Shown here one piece after another: positions 19,555 through 36,405 of a stretch of DNA of 64,000 nucleotides. Position 1 is the first letter of the stretch. Each line of letters opens with the position of its first letter. The stretch lies in the NCBI GenBank assembly GCA_021785035.1, contig JAJYGP010000014.1, positions 1 to 64,000 of the forward strand. Direction: 5' to 3'. The stretch comes from Pseudomonadota bacterium (lineage in GTDB: Bacteria > Pseudomonadota > Gammaproteobacteria > Acidiferrobacterales > Acidiferrobacteraceae). The position numbers and the translations under genes were made by a program. A model generated the notes under the pieces. That model was given only the letters and a program-made list of their open reading frames with translations. It did not search any database and was not told where the DNA came from.

Positions 19555-19959
19555 ATGACCAATAATAACAAAAGCCTTCCCGTTTTGGATCTCCTAGGGC
19601 GGATCTTGCTTGCCTTGATCTTTGTCTTCGCGGCGATCGGAAAAATCATGAACTACCATGGTACGGCCATGTTTATGGCCGCCTATGGAGTGCCAACCGG
19701 TCTTCTGCCGATCGTAATTGCGGTCGAGCTTTTAGCGGGACTTGCGGTCATGGTCGGGCTCTGGACCCGTTGGGCGGCGCTGATATTGGCGATCTTCTCG
19801 GCCACCGCTATCGCCATATTTCATCGCACCTTCAATACGCCCAACGAACAGATCGTCACCTTAGCTGAAGTGAGCTTCACGGGCGGCCTGCTCTTGCTTG
19901 CTGTCAACGGGCCGAGCTGCCTCAGCCTGGATGCCTGGAGGAAACGCAAGTCGACGTAA
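19555..19959 (+). CDS. DoxX family membrane protein
   Basis: LLGRILLALIFVFAAIGKIMNYHGTAMFMAAYGVP and ELLAGLAVMVGLWTRWAAL are DoxX-like. Confidence 0.88.
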   Translation: MTNNNKSLPVLDLLGRILLALIFVFAAIGKIMNYHGTAMFMAAYGVPTGLLPIVIAVELLAGLAVMVGLWTRWAALILAIFSATAIAIFHRTFNTPNEQIVTLAEVSFTGGLLLLAVNGPSCLSLDAWRKRKST

Positions 19960-20030
19960 CGTGTAAAGGTCATCCCGGCTACCGTAACGGGCCGGGATGA
20001 CCCTCTCCCCTCGATACCCACGCCGCTTCC

Positions 20031-21323
<1,293 letters not shown>

Positions 21324-21572
21324 TTATCTTGGCTTGTCAGGAAAAGAGGTGTCCAGTGTAAAGTATCGCAGCACCGCCGCATACCGCGCGGGGGGCGAAG
21401 TGCCTTGTATCCAGGCCCAGATATCGGCATCGTTTTCCGCCACAAGATCCTCGAATTGCGCCCGCTCAAAAGGTGTGAGGCCTTCGTAGTTGCTATCGAG
21501 AAACTGCTTTAAGGCCAGATCGAGTTCAAGGAGGCCGCGGCGGCAGCGCCAGCGCAAAGCCGAGCTATTCAT
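21324..21572 (-). CDS. sdhE: FAD assembly factor SdhE
   Basis: RWRCRRGLLELDLALKQFLD followed by LTPFERAQFEDLVAENDADIWAWI. Start refined to ATG 21572. Confidence 0.92.
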   Translation of the reverse strand: MNSSALRWRCRRGLLELDLALKQFLDSNYEGLTPFERAQFEDLVAENDADIWAWIQGTSPPARYAAVLRYFTLDTSFPDKPR

Positions 21573-22264
21573 AGGCGCCGCTTGGCGAGCAGACCCTTGA
21601 TGCCGGCGATCGCCCGGGCCGGATCTAGGCCCTTGGGGCACACATCCGTACAATTCATAATGGTATGGCAGCGATACAGACGATAAGGGTCTTCCAGGTC
21701 ATCGAGTCGCTGACCGCTATCCTGATCGCGACTGTCTTGAAGAAACCGATAGGACTGTAAAAGCGCCGCCGGTCCCAAAAACTGATCAGGGTTCCACCAA
21801 AACGACGGACAGCTCGTAGTGCAACAGGCACACAATACGCATTCATAGAGACCATCCAACTGGTCCCGATCGCCAGGACTTTGGCGGCGTTCGATCTCGG
21901 GCTCCGGCCCTTCGTCGATCAGCCAAGGACGAACCGCCCGATATTGTGTGTAGAAGCTTGTCAGATCAACGATCAGATCCCGGATGACGGGCATGCCTGG
22001 CAACGGCCGCAAAGTAATCGGCTCCGCAAGATCTTTAAGCCGAGTGATACAGGCGAGCCCGTTGCGGCCGTTAATGTTCATAGCGTCCGAACCGCAGACC
22101 CCTTCGCGACACGATCTTCGAAAGCTCAAAGACTCATCTTGCGCCTTAAGCAACATGAGAGCGTCAAGCAGCATCACCGTACCAGGAGGGATATCCAGGG
22201 TGTAGTCCTGAAGGTAGGGCTGATCGCTCTGCTCGGGTTGATAGCGATAAATTTGAAATCGCAT
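21569..22264 (-). CDS. sdhB: succinate dehydrogenase iron-sulfur subunit
   Basis: SFRRSCREGVCGSDAMNINGRNGLAC, CVLCACCTTSCPSFWWNPDQFLGPA. Confidence 0.97.
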   Translation of the reverse strand: MRFQIYRYQPEQSDQPYLQDYTLDIPPGTVMLLDALMLLKAQDESLSFRRSCREGVCGSDAMNINGRNGLACITRLKDLAEPITLRPLPGMPVIRDLIVDLTSFYTQYRAVRPWLIDEGPEPEIERRQSPGDRDQLDGLYECVLCACCTTSCPSFWWNPDQFLGPAALLQSYRFLQDSRDQDSGQRLDDLEDPYRLYRCHTIMNCTDVCPKGLDPARAIAGIKGLLAKRRL

Positions 22265-22271
22265 AGGTCCC

Positions 22272-24038
22272 CTAGTACACCCGCGCCTTAGGCGGGAACG
22301 AGTCCACCGTGAGCGGTTTCATGCGCACCGGCTTGTAGTCGACAGTCGGCCGGTCACGAAAATAAAGCGTGTGCTTCAGCCAATGTTCGTCATCGCGGTT
22401 TGGGTAGTCGATGCGCGAGTGAGCGCCTCGACTCTCGGTGCGCGCCGCGGCCGAAACAACCGTGGCTAACGCCACCTCTATGAGGTTCTCCAACTCAAGG
22501 GCCTCGATACGCGCCGTATTAAAAACGCGGCTTTGGTCGGACAGCCCAGCACACTCGAGGCGGCCAGCGATCTCGCGGACGCGACGCACGCCTTCGTCCA
22601 AAACATCCTGGGTGCGAAAGACGCCACAATACTGCTCCATCACCCGGCGCAGCTCGGCGCCGATCGCCTCAACCGACTCGGTTCCCGGCCGCTCCCATCG
22701 GGTTACGCGCGCGATCGCCTTCTCAATAGCCTCCTCGGGGAGAGGCTTGTGGTAACGCTGCTCCTTCAGTGTGGCCAGAATATGATTTCCGGCGGCGCGT
22801 CCAAAAACGACGATGTCAAGAAGCGAGTTTCCGCCCAAGCGGTTGGCGCCGTGCACCGACACACAGGCACACTCCCCGACCGCGTACAGTCCGGCCTGTG
22901 GCTCCTCCGGCCCATGCCGTTCGGGCGCCACAACTTGTCCAAAGCGATTGGTGGGAATCCCACCCATGATGTAGTGCGCGGTGGGATAGACCGGAATGGC
23001 CGCGTGCGCGGGATCGATGTGCGCAAAACGCAAAGCCGTCTCGCGAATCCCAGGTAGACGTTTTTTGATGACCTCATCACCTAAGTGATCGAGCTTTAAT
23101 TCGACATAGTCGCCGTTCGGTCCGCAGCCCCGACCGGCTGACACCTCCATATGAATCGCGCGACTCACCACGTCGCGGCTCGCCAAATCCCGAGCATGCG
23201 GCGCGTACCGCTCCATGAAGCGCTCGCCGGCCTTATTGACGAGGTAACCCCCCTCCCCACGCGCCCCCTCAGTAATCAGAACCCCAAGCCCGGCAAGCCC
23301 GGTCGGATGAAATTGGATGAACTCCATATCTTGGAGCGGAATTCCGGCACGCAACGCGATCCCTAAGCCATCGCCGGTATTGATTAAGGCGTTGGTGGAG
23401 GTGCGGTACATGCGCCCGGCGCCACCCGTTGCAATCAGGGTGGTCTTGCTTTCAATCACCAAGAGTTCGCCCGTCTCGATCTCTAAGACCAGGGCCCCTA
23501 AGGTATGCCCCGAGGCATCACGCAGAAGATCGATGGCAAAGAACTCATCAAAAAAGTGGGTCTTGGCGCGAATATTCTGCTGGTACAGCGCATGTAAAAT
23601 CGCGTGTCCGGTGCGATCGGCGGCCGCGCATGTCCGAGCCGCCTGTTCGCCACCGAAGTTCTGGCTTTGACCCCCGAACTTCCGCTGATAAATCCGCCCA
23701 TCCTCGATACGCGAAAAGGGTACGCCGTAATGCTCCAATTCAATGACCAGGCGGCTTGCGGCGCGGCAAAGATATTCAATGGCGTCCTGATCGCCTAGAT
23801 AATCGCCGCCCTTCACCGTGTCATACATATGCCAGTGCCAGGAATCGGGAAGGACGTTCCCCAAGGCCGCGTTCACCCCCCCTTGGGCTGCGACCGTATG
23901 CGAGCGTGTCGGAAAGACCTTCGACACCACAGCGACGTGAGCATCCCCTTCGGCGAGCTGCAAAGCGGCTCGTAGGCCGGCGCCGCCTGCCCCTATCACC
24001 AGGCAATCGAATTGTCGGCGCGGGAGCCTCTGTATCAT
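22272..24038 (-). CDS. sdhA: succinate dehydrogenase flavoprotein subunit
   Basis: VIGAGGAGLRAALQLAE, RSHTVAAQGGVNAALGN, HGANRLGGNSLLDIVVFGRAAG. Confidence 0.98.
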   Translation of the reverse strand: MIQRLPRRQFDCLVIGAGGAGLRAALQLAEGDAHVAVVSKVFPTRSHTVAAQGGVNAALGNVLPDSWHWHMYDTVKGGDYLGDQDAIEYLCRAASRLVIELEHYGVPFSRIEDGRIYQRKFGGQSQNFGGEQAARTCAAADRTGHAILHALYQQNIRAKTHFFDEFFAIDLLRDASGHTLGALVLEIETGELLVIESKTTLIATGGAGRMYRTSTNALINTGDGLGIALRAGIPLQDMEFIQFHPTGLAGLGVLITEGARGEGGYLVNKAGERFMERYAPHARDLASRDVVSRAIHMEVSAGRGCGPNGDYVELKLDHLGDEVIKKRLPGIRETALRFAHIDPAHAAIPVYPTAHYIMGGIPTNRFGQVVAPERHGPEEPQAGLYAVGECACVSVHGANRLGGNSLLDIVVFGRAAGNHILATLKEQRYHKPLPEEAIEKAIARVTRWERPGTESVEAIGAELRRVMEQYCGVFRTQDVLDEGVRRVREIAGRLECAGLSDQSRVFNTARIEALELENLIEVALATVVSAAARTESRGAHSRIDYPNRDDEHWLKHTLYFRDRPTVDYKPVRMKPLTVDSFPPKARVY

Positions 24039-24385
24039 GGGAAAAACACCACAAAGCCATAGACGGAAAAGGACAATAGCACGGCCGCAATGATGGTCAT
24101 GGTCACAAGCCTTAGTATCGGACTATGCAGGTAATCCTTCACAATATTGTCGCACCCGAGGTAGGCATGGAGCGCTATGGCGAGGAGCCATACGGAAAAA
24201 AGCAGTCGTACTGCCAAATGATCAAAAAGCCCGCGCCAGGTGTCATAGGTGACACCTGGCATCTGTGCCAACAGCGCCACGATCGCGAGCAAGCCAAGCG
24301 CGATCATGACCGCCGTGATACGCACTAAAAGCCACGCGCCGGTTCCGGCGTGGCGACTTCCATAATGCCTAGCGCCTAAGGCCAT
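24035..24385 (-). CDS. sdhD: succinate dehydrogenase membrane anchor subunit
   Basis: Three TM helices and HAYLGCDNIVKDYL. Start refined to ATG 24385. Confidence 0.88.
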   Translation of the reverse strand: MALGARHYGSRHAGTGAWLLVRITAVMIALGLLAIVALLAQMPGVTYDTWRGLFDHLAVRLLFSVWLLAIALHAYLGCDNIVKDYLHSPILRLVTMTIIAAVLLSFSVYGFVVFFP

Positions 24386-24753
24386 AAGAGGGCTGCACCG
24401 AGGGCCGTACTGACGGCAAGCACCAGCACCAAGGCGGCACTTCTCCGGCTTGCACCGCGCCCAAACCCCTGATGGACATCCAGAGTCAGATGGCGCAAGC
24501 CGCCATAGAGGTGCTGGGCTGCCACCCACACGACCAGTGCCCCGAAAAACGGCGCCGAGGGCTGAACGAGTAAGGCCGTCACCGCGTCGAACCCCGAGGC
24601 ACTCTGCAGGGAGGCCTTAAGCAATCCCAACCCAAGACCAGTCAAAACGATCAGCAATAGCCCCGTGATCCGGTGTAGAATCGAGGCATAGGCGCCGACC
24701 GGCAATCGCATATGTCTGAGCCCTGCATCTCTGGGACGTTCTGAAGACCGCAT
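24376..24753 (-). CDS. sdhC: succinate dehydrogenase cytochrome b556 subunit
   Basis: ASILHRITGLLLIVL and HLYGGLRHLTLDVHQG are SdhC signatures. Confidence 0.94.
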   Translation of the reverse strand: MRSSERPRDAGLRHMRLPVGAYASILHRITGLLLIVLTGLGLGLLKASLQSASGFDAVTALLVQPSAPFFGALVVWVAAQHLYGGLRHLTLDVHQGFGRGASRRSAALVLVLAVSTALGAALLWP

Positions 24754-24829
24754 GGCGTACCCTGTCGGTGATGTCGGTTTTGATACGATCGTAACGCTCT
24801 ATAGTAAGGTCCATTATAGGGGGCAAGCT

Positions 24830-25852
24830 GTGCTGAGGGAATGGAAAACAGAATTGATTGAGGCGGGTGGCCGGGAAGATCGCGACGCAATCCTCCATTA
24901 CGGGGATCCTCAAGCGGAAGTTGTGGCAGCGGCGAACGGGAGCGTTGCCTGCGCACTCACCCACATAGGGGTCATTAAGGCCTCGGGGCCCGATGCCGCG
25001 AGCTTCCTCCAAGGGCAGCTCAGCAACGATATCCAGGCGGTCCAGAATACGAGCCAACTGAGCGGCTACTGCACAGCTCAAGGACGCCTGCTCGCGCTCT
25101 TTCGCATCATGCGTCAAGGGGACGACTTTCTCCTTCTGCTGCCACAAGAGATTCTGGCCCCCACCCTAAAGCGACTGAGTATGTTCGTGTTACGCGCCAA
25201 GGTGACCTTGAGCGCAGCCTCGGACCAGGCCTTGCTTGGCCTTGCGGGCCCCGCAGCGCCTGAGGCCTTGCGTCAAATCGGACTCCCCGCCCCGACTTTG
25301 CCGGAGGTCGCCCCCGAGGGGCTGTTGCACGTCATGACGGTGCCTGGGAGGGCCTCGCCGCGCTTCATCGTCCTCGGTCCCACCGATGCCGTGCGAGGTT
25401 TGTGGCCGGTTGCAGGCCTTGCCCCCGTAGGCAGCCAGGCTTGGGCGTGGCTTGATATCGACTCGGGCCAGCCGACCATAGGCTCTGCGACCAGCGAGGC
25501 CTTCGTGCCACAAATGGTCAACCTTGATCTATTGAATGGGGTCAATTTCCGCAAGGGCTGCTATCCGGGCCAAGAGATTGTGGCCCGCACCCATTATCTG
25601 GGGCGCCTCAAACAGCGTATGTACCGGGCCTCGTTCGCCGGACCTGTGCCTCCCCCAGGGGCGACACTCACCGCGTCCAATCTCCCAGGCCAGCCGGCAG
25701 GTACGGTCGTGGAGGCGCAAAGAGGGCCTGACGGGCAGGTGGACCTCCTGGCCGTCGTGCAAATCAGCAGCCATGACGAGGGCGTGGTCACTCTCCAAGA
25801 GACCCCACTGCAGTTTCGCGAGCTCCCTTATCCCCTTGCGGCCAGCTGTTGA
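24830..25852 (+). CDS. ygfZ: tRNA-modifying/Fe-S folate-binding protein YgfZ
   Basis: NLDLLNGVNFRKGCYPGQEIVARTHYLG contains the YgfZ motif. Start placed at GTG 24830 after AGGGGG; ORF extends to 24752. Confidence 0.9.
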   Translation: MLREWKTELIEAGGREDRDAILHYGDPQAEVVAAANGSVACALTHIGVIKASGPDAASFLQGQLSNDIQAVQNTSQLSGYCTAQGRLLALFRIMRQGDDFLLLLPQEILAPTLKRLSMFVLRAKVTLSAASDQALLGLAGPAAPEALRQIGLPAPTLPEVAPEGLLHVMTVPGRASPRFIVLGPTDAVRGLWPVAGLAPVGSQAWAWLDIDSGQPTIGSATSEAFVPQMVNLDLLNGVNFRKGCYPGQEIVARTHYLGRLKQRMYRASFAGPVPPPGATLTASNLPGQPAGTVVEAQRGPDGQVDLLAVVQISSHDEGVVTLQETPLQFRELPYPLAASC

Positions 25853-26184
25853 TCTCGAAAGACGGATTCCGCTGTCTGGGTCGCCGGGGGGCTGCCCGGA
25901 ATGATCTCGTAGAATGTCTCACCTTTCTTGATCATCCCGAGACCGGAGCGGGCATGGGCCTCTATGGCCGCACGCCCGGTCTGTAGGCTTCGCACCTCAG
26001 CCGCCAACTGCTCGTCGGTCTTAAGGAGTGCGGTATTGCCCTTCTTCAAGCGCACAATGTGGCGTTCGCGATGAATGTAAGCCACGACCCCCCCACGCCC
26101 AAACCAAAAAGCGTATTGGGTTAAGAGACACAAGGCCACCGCTAAAGGACCAATCCACCTCTTCATAGCACTGAGTATAGGCAC
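25828..26184 (-). CDS. ftsB: cell division protein FtsB
   Basis: Single TM plus coiled coil; LTQYAFWFGRGGVVAYIHRERHIVRLKKGN, ARSGLGMIKKGETFYEII; adjacent to eno. Confidence 0.9.
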   Translation of the reverse strand: MPILSAMKRWIGPLAVALCLLTQYAFWFGRGGVVAYIHRERHIVRLKKGNTALLKTDEQLAAEVRSLQTGRAAIEAHARSGLGMIKKGETFYEIIPGSPPATQTAESVFRDQQLAARG

Positions 26185-26190
26185 AAGCCT

Positions 26191-27486
<1,296 letters not shown>

Positions 27487-27512
27487 CTAAAGATAAAGCC
27501 GTTTATTCTTTT

Positions 27513-30058
<2,546 letters not shown>

Positions 30059-30088
30059 CTACCAGATGGCTTCACTTTCAACAACCTC

Positions 30089-31432
30089 CTACGGCGTCTC
30101 GATAGTCTCAATCGTCAACACTAAACCCCAGTCGAGCGGTCCGGCCCTGAACTGATCGCAGACCCAGTAGCCGGGGATCGCGATCAGTGCCTCTGCGTCA
30201 AACACAAAGACGGCTCCCGCCCGCTCCCAGGGCGCCACACCGAGTTCTTGCAAAAGCTTCTTTAGGGTTCGATGACCCCGGCCTGGGATCAACACGCGGG
30301 CCCCCGGAACTCGCGATTTGACCACCAGAGGCCGCCCCGAGAGCTGATCGCGGCGTAGGCCCTGTCCGCGGACCTCGTAGGCGACCAAGCGCCTCTGAGT
30401 CCCCGGCAAGGGATAGTCGCAAGTCGGGTCCCAGAGTCCGTCCCAGGGACCGGGCGCTTCGGCGGGCACCGTGTCGACCCCCCAAAACGCACGATCCCGG
30501 TAGCGGCGCAGGACGCCCCCGCCAGGCAAGCGTAACACTTGCAGGCGACTCCGGGGAATGATCCGAAGCGCCGTCAAAACCGTACGACAACTGCTCTCGC
30601 TCGGCGCCCGACCCCCGCGTTCTTGTATCCATGCGCGCAAGACGAAGGGCTGTGCCGATGGGTTTAAGGCACAAAACTCGGCCAGCAAAAGCGCGCCCTC
30701 GGCATCGGTGCAACGCCTGACATCCAAAGCCAGATACTGCCCCAGCAAGGCATGGGCCTCGTGCCCTAACCGTGCCCCGCGCACGAGCGCTTCGTGAGCC
30801 TTAGGCCAACGGGCGGCAATAAGCGGCCACACGGCCCGGCGGATATAGTTGCGCGCAAAACGCGCATCGGCATTGCTCTCATCCGTGACAAAGCTCAAAC
30901 CCTCCCTTGCCGCGTACTGAGCCAGGGCCGCATGACCGATACCGAGAAGCGGGCGGGCCAGCCGGCCTCCGCCAAAGGGTCTGACGGGAATCATGCCGCC
31001 CGCGCCAGCAAGCCCGGCGCCGCGCAGTAGCTGCAAAAGAACAGTCTCCGCCTGATCGTTGGCGTGATGCGCTACGACCAAAACCTCTCCCGACCTGAGA
31101 CAGGATGCCAGCGCCTCGTATCGCGCGGTGCGCGCGGCCGCCTCCCATCCTTGTCCTTGCCTGCGCACCTCGACCGTGACCACCTCGCACGCCACACCGT
31201 ACTCAGCCGCCTTCTGTACCGCAAGCTCGCTCCAAGCCTGCGCTCCTGGCTGGAGGCCATGGTTGATATGCACGGCCCGCAGTGCGGGCCGTGCTAACTG
31301 GGAGAGGGCGTGCAGTAAAACCGTGGAATCGAGGCCGCCGCTGAACGCAACGAGAAGCGGATCACTCGCCCCAATTCCGATTTTAGCGAGTGAGCCGGCA
31401 AGCCATTCTCCCGAAAAGTTAGCGTTCTTCAA
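30089..31432 (-). CDS. tilS: tRNA(Ile)-lysidine synthase
   Basis: [20 protein letters not shown]-loop, [22 protein letters not shown]. Confidence 0.96.
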   Translation of the reverse strand: MKNANFSGEWLAGSLAKIGIGASDPLLVAFSGGLDSTVLLHALSQLARPALRAVHINHGLQPGAQAWSELAVQKAAEYGVACEVVTVEVRRQGQGWEAAARTARYEALASCLRSGEVLVVAHHANDQAETVLLQLLRGAGLAGAGGMIPVRPFGGGRLARPLLGIGHAALAQYAAREGLSFVTDESNADARFARNYIRRAVWPLIAARWPKAHEALVRGARLGHEAHALLGQYLALDVRRCTDAEGALLLAEFCALNPSAQPFVLRAWIQERGGRAPSESSCRTVLTALRIIPRSRLQVLRLPGGGVLRRYRDRAFWGVDTVPAEAPGPWDGLWDPTCDYPLPGTQRRLVAYEVRGQGLRRDQLSGRPLVVKSRVPGARVLIPGRGHRTLKKLLQELGVAPWERAGAVFVFDAEALIAIPGYWVCDQFRAGPLDWGLVLTIETIETP

Positions 31433-32378
31433 ACTGTCCGTACTGACGAAGCCGCACGTAGCGGCGTGTCAGGAGGTCATCGAGAGGAATGTCCCGTAGA
31501 TCCCGAATCGCCCCCTTAAGGGCCTCCTTCAACGTCGTAGCCGTTGCGTCATAGTCCCGATGCGCCCCCCCTAGCGGCTCCGGCACAATCTCATCGATGA
31601 GACCGAGCCGTTTTAGGCTTTCGGCCGTGATCCCGAGGGCCTCGGCCGCTTGCGCCGCTTTTTCGGCGCTCTTCCACAGGATGGAGGCGCAGCCTTCTGG
31701 GCTGATGACGGAATAGGTGGCATATTGCAGCATCAGCATTCGATCCCCGACCCCTACGGCCAACGCCCCGCCCGATCCGCCTTCACCGATGACGGCGCTC
31801 ACAATAGGTGTTCTTAGCGCCGACATGACGTAAAGATTTCGGGCTATCGCTTCGCTCTGGCCACGCTCTTCGGCGCCTACGCCCGGATAAGCCCCCATGG
31901 TATCGATCAAAGTAATAACCGGCATGCGAAACCGCTCCGCAAGGCGCATGATCCGCAAGGCCTTCCGATAGCCTTCCGGGCGCGGCATACCGAAGTTGCG
32001 CCGCACCTTCTCGCGGGTATCGCGCCCCTTCTGGTGGCCAATGACCGCCACCGGTATGTCGTCTAAGCGTCCGATACCGGATACGATTGCCGCATCATCC
32101 CCATAGAGCCGGTCGCCGTGCAATTCCTCAAAGCCCTCAACAATGCGCCCGATATAATCGAGCGTGTAGGGGCGTTGCGGATGCCGCGCAAGCTGGGAGA
32201 CCTGCCAGGCGGTCAGCGAGGAAAAAATAGACTGCGTTAAACGATGGCTCTTCGCCCGCAGGCGAACAATTTCGTCGTTAATGTTAACGCCAGAGCTGGA
32301 GTCCAAGAACCGCAATGCCTCGATCTTGGCTTCTAGGTCCGCAATCGATTGTTCAAAATCGAGATAGTTCTGGTTCAT
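31419..32378 (-). CDS. accA: acetyl-CoA carboxylase carboxyltransferase subunit alpha
   Basis: [23 protein letters not shown] start; [31 protein letters not shown]. Confidence 0.98.
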   Translation of the reverse strand: MNQNYLDFEQSIADLEAKIEALRFLDSSSGVNINDEIVRLRAKSHRLTQSIFSSLTAWQVSQLARHPQRPYTLDYIGRIVEGFEELHGDRLYGDDAAIVSGIGRLDDIPVAVIGHQKGRDTREKVRRNFGMPRPEGYRKALRIMRLAERFRMPVITLIDTMGAYPGVGAEERGQSEAIARNLYVMSALRTPIVSAVIGEGGSGGALAVGVGDRMLMLQYATYSVISPEGCASILWKSAEKAAQAAEALGITAESLKRLGLIDEIVPEPLGGAHRDYDATATTLKEALKGAIRDLRDIPLDDLLTRRYVRLRQYGQFEER

Positions 32379-32382
32379 GGGC

Positions 32383-35300
32383 CTATCCGTCGTGGTAAAT
32401 GAGGTGGACATGATTTTCGCCCGCCAAGGCAGCCAACTGGCGCATAACTCTCTCATTGGGCGTTACGCGCCAGTCTTCTCCGAATACGATCTCCGCCTCT
32501 GCTTCAGGGCGCCGGTAACGAATAACGATCGGACACTTTCCGCGACGAACCGGGTCCAGGATATCCTTCAAGCCGTCCACGAATTGCTCGCCCCCGTGAT
32601 CCGTGTCCAGATCGATCACAAGACGGCGTGCAAACGCGGCCCGGGCCTCGTCAATATTATAGATGGCCTCAGCCGACATTTTGAAGCCACCCGAGTAGTC
32701 GTCAAGGCTTACGTTGCCCTTTACAACTATAAGCGCGTCCTTTACGACCCGCTCGCGATAACGCTGGTATAGATCACCAAACATAACGAGATCTATGCGG
32801 CCGGTACCGTCATCTAGGGTCACAAACGCCATGCGATCGCCCCGCTTGGTATTGATGATCCGCAGACCTACCACCAATCCGCCCACCATAACGGCCGCCT
32901 CTTCGGTCGGCCGTAAATTGGCAATGGTCGTCCCGGTTATGCCTTTCAATTCCTCCGCATAGCGATCAATGGGGTGGCCTGTCAGGTAAAGACCGAGTGT
33001 CTCCCTCTCCCCCTCGAGTTGCCGTTCGCTAGGCCAGCGCTCAACCACCACAAATTCCGGCGTGAACACGGTCTCTGGGCCCCCAAACAGATCATCTTGT
33101 CCGACTGCGGCGTCGCGCCCGTGTTGCATAGCGGCGTTCAAGGCGATATCGAGAGTGGCCATCATAGCCGCGCGATGGGGCCCTAGGGCATCACATGCGC
33201 CTGCCGAAATAAGACATTCCAGGGCACGGCGGTTGACCTTGCGCCCATCCACGCGCCGGCAGAGATCAAAGAGATCCAAAAACGGAGTGCCGCCGCGCAC
33301 GCTGAGAACCGCCTCTATCGCCCCCTCCCCAAGGCCCTTGATGGCTCCTAGGCCATACAAAATGGTCTTTTCATCGAGCGGCACGAACTCATAACTGCAT
33401 CGGTTAATATCGGGCGGCAAAACCGTTATCTGCATATCTCGGCATTCGGCGATCATGGTCACAACCTTGTCGGTCTTGTCCATATCCGCCGAAAGAACAC
33501 CCGCCATGAAGGCCGCCGGGTGATGCGCCTTGAGCCAAGCCGTTTGGTAGGACAAAAGCGCATAGGCAGCCGAGTGCGACCGATTGAATCCGTACCCAGC
33601 AAACTTCTCGATCAGGTTAAAAATAGCGTTGGCCAACTTGGGGTCGTACCCGCGTTCTTGCGCGCCCTGAACAAAACCTTCGCGTTGCTTGGCCATCTCC
33701 TCGGGTTTCTTTTTCCCCATCGCGCGCCGCAGAAGATCGGCCTTGCCCAAACTATAGCCCGCCAGAACCTGGGCGATCTGCATGGCCTGCTCTTGATAGA
33801 GGATCACGCCATAGGTGGGCTTGAGGATAGGTATCAACACATCGTGGGCGTACTCTATGCGTGCCCGCCCATGCTTACGATTGATGAAGTCGTCCACCAT
33901 TCCCGACTGCAGGGGGCCCGGCCGAAACAACGCCACAAGCGCCACGATCTCCTCAAAATTGTCCGGCTGCAAGCGCTGTATCAGGTCTTTCATACCCCGC
34001 GATTCGAGCTGAAACAAGGCCGTCGTACGACAGGACTTAAGCAGTTCAAAGGCCTTCTGGTCGTCTATCGGAAGGCTATCGAGAGCTAGCGGGGGCAGAC
34101 CCTCCTGACCGCGGTTTCGATCTATGGTCTTTACCGCCTTAGCGATAATAGTAAGGGTCCGTAGGCCCAAAAAATCGAACTTCACGAGCCCCAGCGCTTC
34201 GACATCATCTTTATCGAGCTGCGTGACGAACTGCCCACTGCCCGCTTCACAGTAAAGCGGCATGAAGTCGGTCAAGGCGCTTGGTGCTATGACCACGCCA
34301 CCCGCATGTTTACCTGCGTTGCGCGCGAGCCCCTCGAGCTTACGTGCGGCATCAAGCACTGCGCGTACGTCCTCCTCCTGCTCGTATCGCTCCTTCAGTG
34401 CCGGTTCTTGGACGAGGGCATCATCGAGCGTAATTCCCAAGTCATGAGGAATGAGTTTCGCGAGCTTGTCTACGAATCCGTAGGGGTGATCCAGCACCCG
34501 GCCGACATCCCGCACCACAGCCTTCGCCGCCATGGTCCCGAAGGTGATGATCTGCGAGACCTTGTCTGCGCCATAGCGATCAGTCACATATTCGATCACG
34601 CGGTCCCGCCCCTCCATACAAAAATCGACGTCAAAGTCGGGAAGGGATACCCGTTCCGGGTTGAGAAAACGCTCAAATAGAAGGTCGTATTGAATCGGAT
34701 CGAGTTCGGTGATGCCCAAGGCGTACGCCACCAAAGAACCGGCACCGGAACCGCGCCCCGGCCCGACTGGCACATGGGCCTGCCGCGCCCAGGAAATGAA
34801 ATCAGCCACGATCAAGAAATAACCCGCAAAACCCATCTTCTCGATGACGCCTAACTCGAGCTCGAGGCGCGCACCATAGGACTCGGACTGTTTTTCGCGC
34901 TCCTCGGGGGAAAAACGCTCCAGGCGCCGATTCAGTCCCGCGACAGCGTCCTGCCTCACAAGTTTCTCGACCGAGTCGCCGTCAGGGACCGGAAACCGCG
35001 GAAGATAATTTTCGCCAAAGCGTAAAACCAGCGTACATCGCTTCGCGATCTCCACCGTGTTCTGAATAGCCTCCGGGATGTCGGCGAAAAGCGCCGCCAT
35101 CTCCTCGGGACTCGCCAAATATTGCCGCTCGCTGTAGTGGCGCGGCCGCTTCGGGTCCGCCAGTGTCCGGCCTTCGTGGATACACACCCGAATCTCATGG
35201 GCCTCAAAATCCTCGGGCGTAAGAAACCGCACATCATGGGTCGCCACCAAGGGGAGCCCCGTATGGCGCGCGAGGCCTGCGGCCAGTCGGTTGTATTCCT

Positions 35301-35826
35301 CTTGCCAGGGCTTGCCGGTGCGTTGCAATTCGATATAAAAACGGCCGGGGAAAATCCGCGCCCAATCACGCGCCGCAGCCTCAGCCTTGTCTTTGTGGTT
35401 CCCGACCAAAAATTGGCCGATTTCGCCGTCAAGGGCCGCAGAAAGGGCGATGAGTCCGGCACTGTGTCCCGCGAACCACGACTTGTCGAGACATGGCCGT
35501 CCTGCCGTCTGACCCTCGCTATAGGCGCGCGTCAAAAGCTGACTTAAATGGCGATATCCTTCATGATTCTGGCACAGCAGGACCAACCTATGGGGGCGCT
35601 GTGGGTCCCCGTTGGCCACGAAAACATCGGCGCCTATGATGGGCTTGATACCAGCCGCCACGGCCTCTTTATAAAACTTGACCATCCCAAAGAGATTCGC
35701 GAGGTCTGTGACGGCAACGGCCGGCATCCCCTTTTCGCGGCATGCCGCTACCAGCTCATCCAGTCGGACGAGACCGTCCGCGAGCGAGTATTCGGAATGG
35801 ACGTGGAGGTGGATAAAGGTGTCCAT
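32383..35826 (-). CDS. dnaE: DNA polymerase III subunit alpha
   Basis: [26 protein letters not shown] start; [43 protein letters not shown]. Confidence 0.99.
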   Translation of the reverse strand: MDTFIHLHVHSEYSLADGLVRLDELVAACREKGMPAVAVTDLANLFGMVKFYKEAVAAGIKPIIGADVFVANGDPQRPHRLVLLCQNHEGYRHLSQLLTRAYSEGQTAGRPCLDKSWFAGHSAGLIALSAALDGEIGQFLVGNHKDKAEAAARDWARIFPGRFYIELQRTGKPWQEEYNRLAAGLARHTGLPLVATHDVRFLTPEDFEAHEIRVCIHEGRTLADPKRPRHYSERQYLASPEEMAALFADIPEAIQNTVEIAKRCTLVLRFGENYLPRFPVPDGDSVEKLVRQDAVAGLNRRLERFSPEEREKQSESYGARLELELGVIEKMGFAGYFLIVADFISWARQAHVPVGPGRGSGAGSLVAYALGITELDPIQYDLLFERFLNPERVSLPDFDVDFCMEGRDRVIEYVTDRYGADKVSQIITFGTMAAKAVVRDVGRVLDHPYGFVDKLAKLIPHDLGITLDDALVQEPALKERYEQEEDVRAVLDAARKLEGLARNAGKHAGGVVIAPSALTDFMPLYCEAGSGQFVTQLDKDDVEALGLVKFDFLGLRTLTIIAKAVKTIDRNRGQEGLPPLALDSLPIDDQKAFELLKSCRTTALFQLESRGMKDLIQRLQPDNFEEIVALVALFRPGPLQSGMVDDFINRKHGRARIEYAHDVLIPILKPTYGVILYQEQAMQIAQVLAGYSLGKADLLRRAMGKKKPEEMAKQREGFVQGAQERGYDPKLANAIFNLIEKFAGYGFNRSHSAAYALLSYQTAWLKAHHPAAFMAGVLSADMDKTDKVVTMIAECRDMQITVLPPDINRCSYEFVPLDEKTILYGLGAIKGLGEGAIEAVLSVRGGTPFLDLFDLCRRVDGRKVNRRALECLISAGACDALGPHRAAMMATLDIALNAAMQHGRDAAVGQDDLFGGPETVFTPEFVVVERWPSERQLEGERETLGLYLTGHPIDRYAEELKGITGTTIANLRPTEEAAVMVGGLVVGLRIINTKRGDRMAFVTLDDGTGRIDLVMFGDLYQRYRERVVKDALIVVKGNVSLDDYSGGFKMSAEAIYNIDEARAAFARRLVIDLDTDHGGEQFVDGLKDILDPVRRGKCPIVIRYRRPEAEAEIVFGEDWRVTPNERVMRQLAALAGENHVHLIYHDG

Positions 35827-36405
35827 CTAGGCCTCTTTGCTCCGAAGCGGCGCCGCGCGCACCGGCGCGAAACTTTGGCGATGCAAGGGGCAAGCTCCAT
35901 GACGCGAAAGCGCCGCAAGATGGCGCGCCGTCCCATAACCCTTATGCGCGGCGAATCCGTATTCGGGATACACCTCGTCCCACGCCCGCATCTCCTCGTC
36001 GCGCGCCACCTTAGCGAGTACCGATGCTGCCGAAACGGCGGGTACATGCGCATCGGCACGCACCATCGCACGACCGGGGCAGGGCAAATCAGGAACGTAC
36101 AATCCATCGATAATCGCGAATTGAGGCGCAATCTCTAAGGCCGCAACCGCTCGACGCATGGCAAGCCAGGCGGCATGCAGGATATTCAAGGTGTCGATTT
36201 CGGCGACCTCGGCGCGTCCCAGCGCCCAGGCCAAGGCGCCCTCTTTGATCTGTTCCGCGAGAGTTGTTCGTTTGCGGGCGGTCAGCTGCTTTGAATCCGC
36301 AAGACCATCTATGCGCCGACAGCGCCTCAAGATGACGGCAGCCGCGACAACAGGGCCGGCCAGCGGCCCCATGCCCACCTCATCGATTCCGGCTATGAGC
36401 CGCAT
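35827..36405 (-). CDS. rnhB: ribonuclease HII
   Basis: [52 protein letters not shown]. Confidence 0.97.
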   Translation of the reverse strand: MRLIAGIDEVGMGPLAGPVVAAAVILRRCRRIDGLADSKQLTARKRTTLAEQIKEGALAWALGRAEVAEIDTLNILHAAWLAMRRAVAALEIAPQFAIIDGLYVPDLPCPGRAMVRADAHVPAVSAASVLAKVARDEEMRAWDEVYPEYGFAAHKGYGTARHLAALSRHGACPLHRQSFAPVRAAPLRSKEA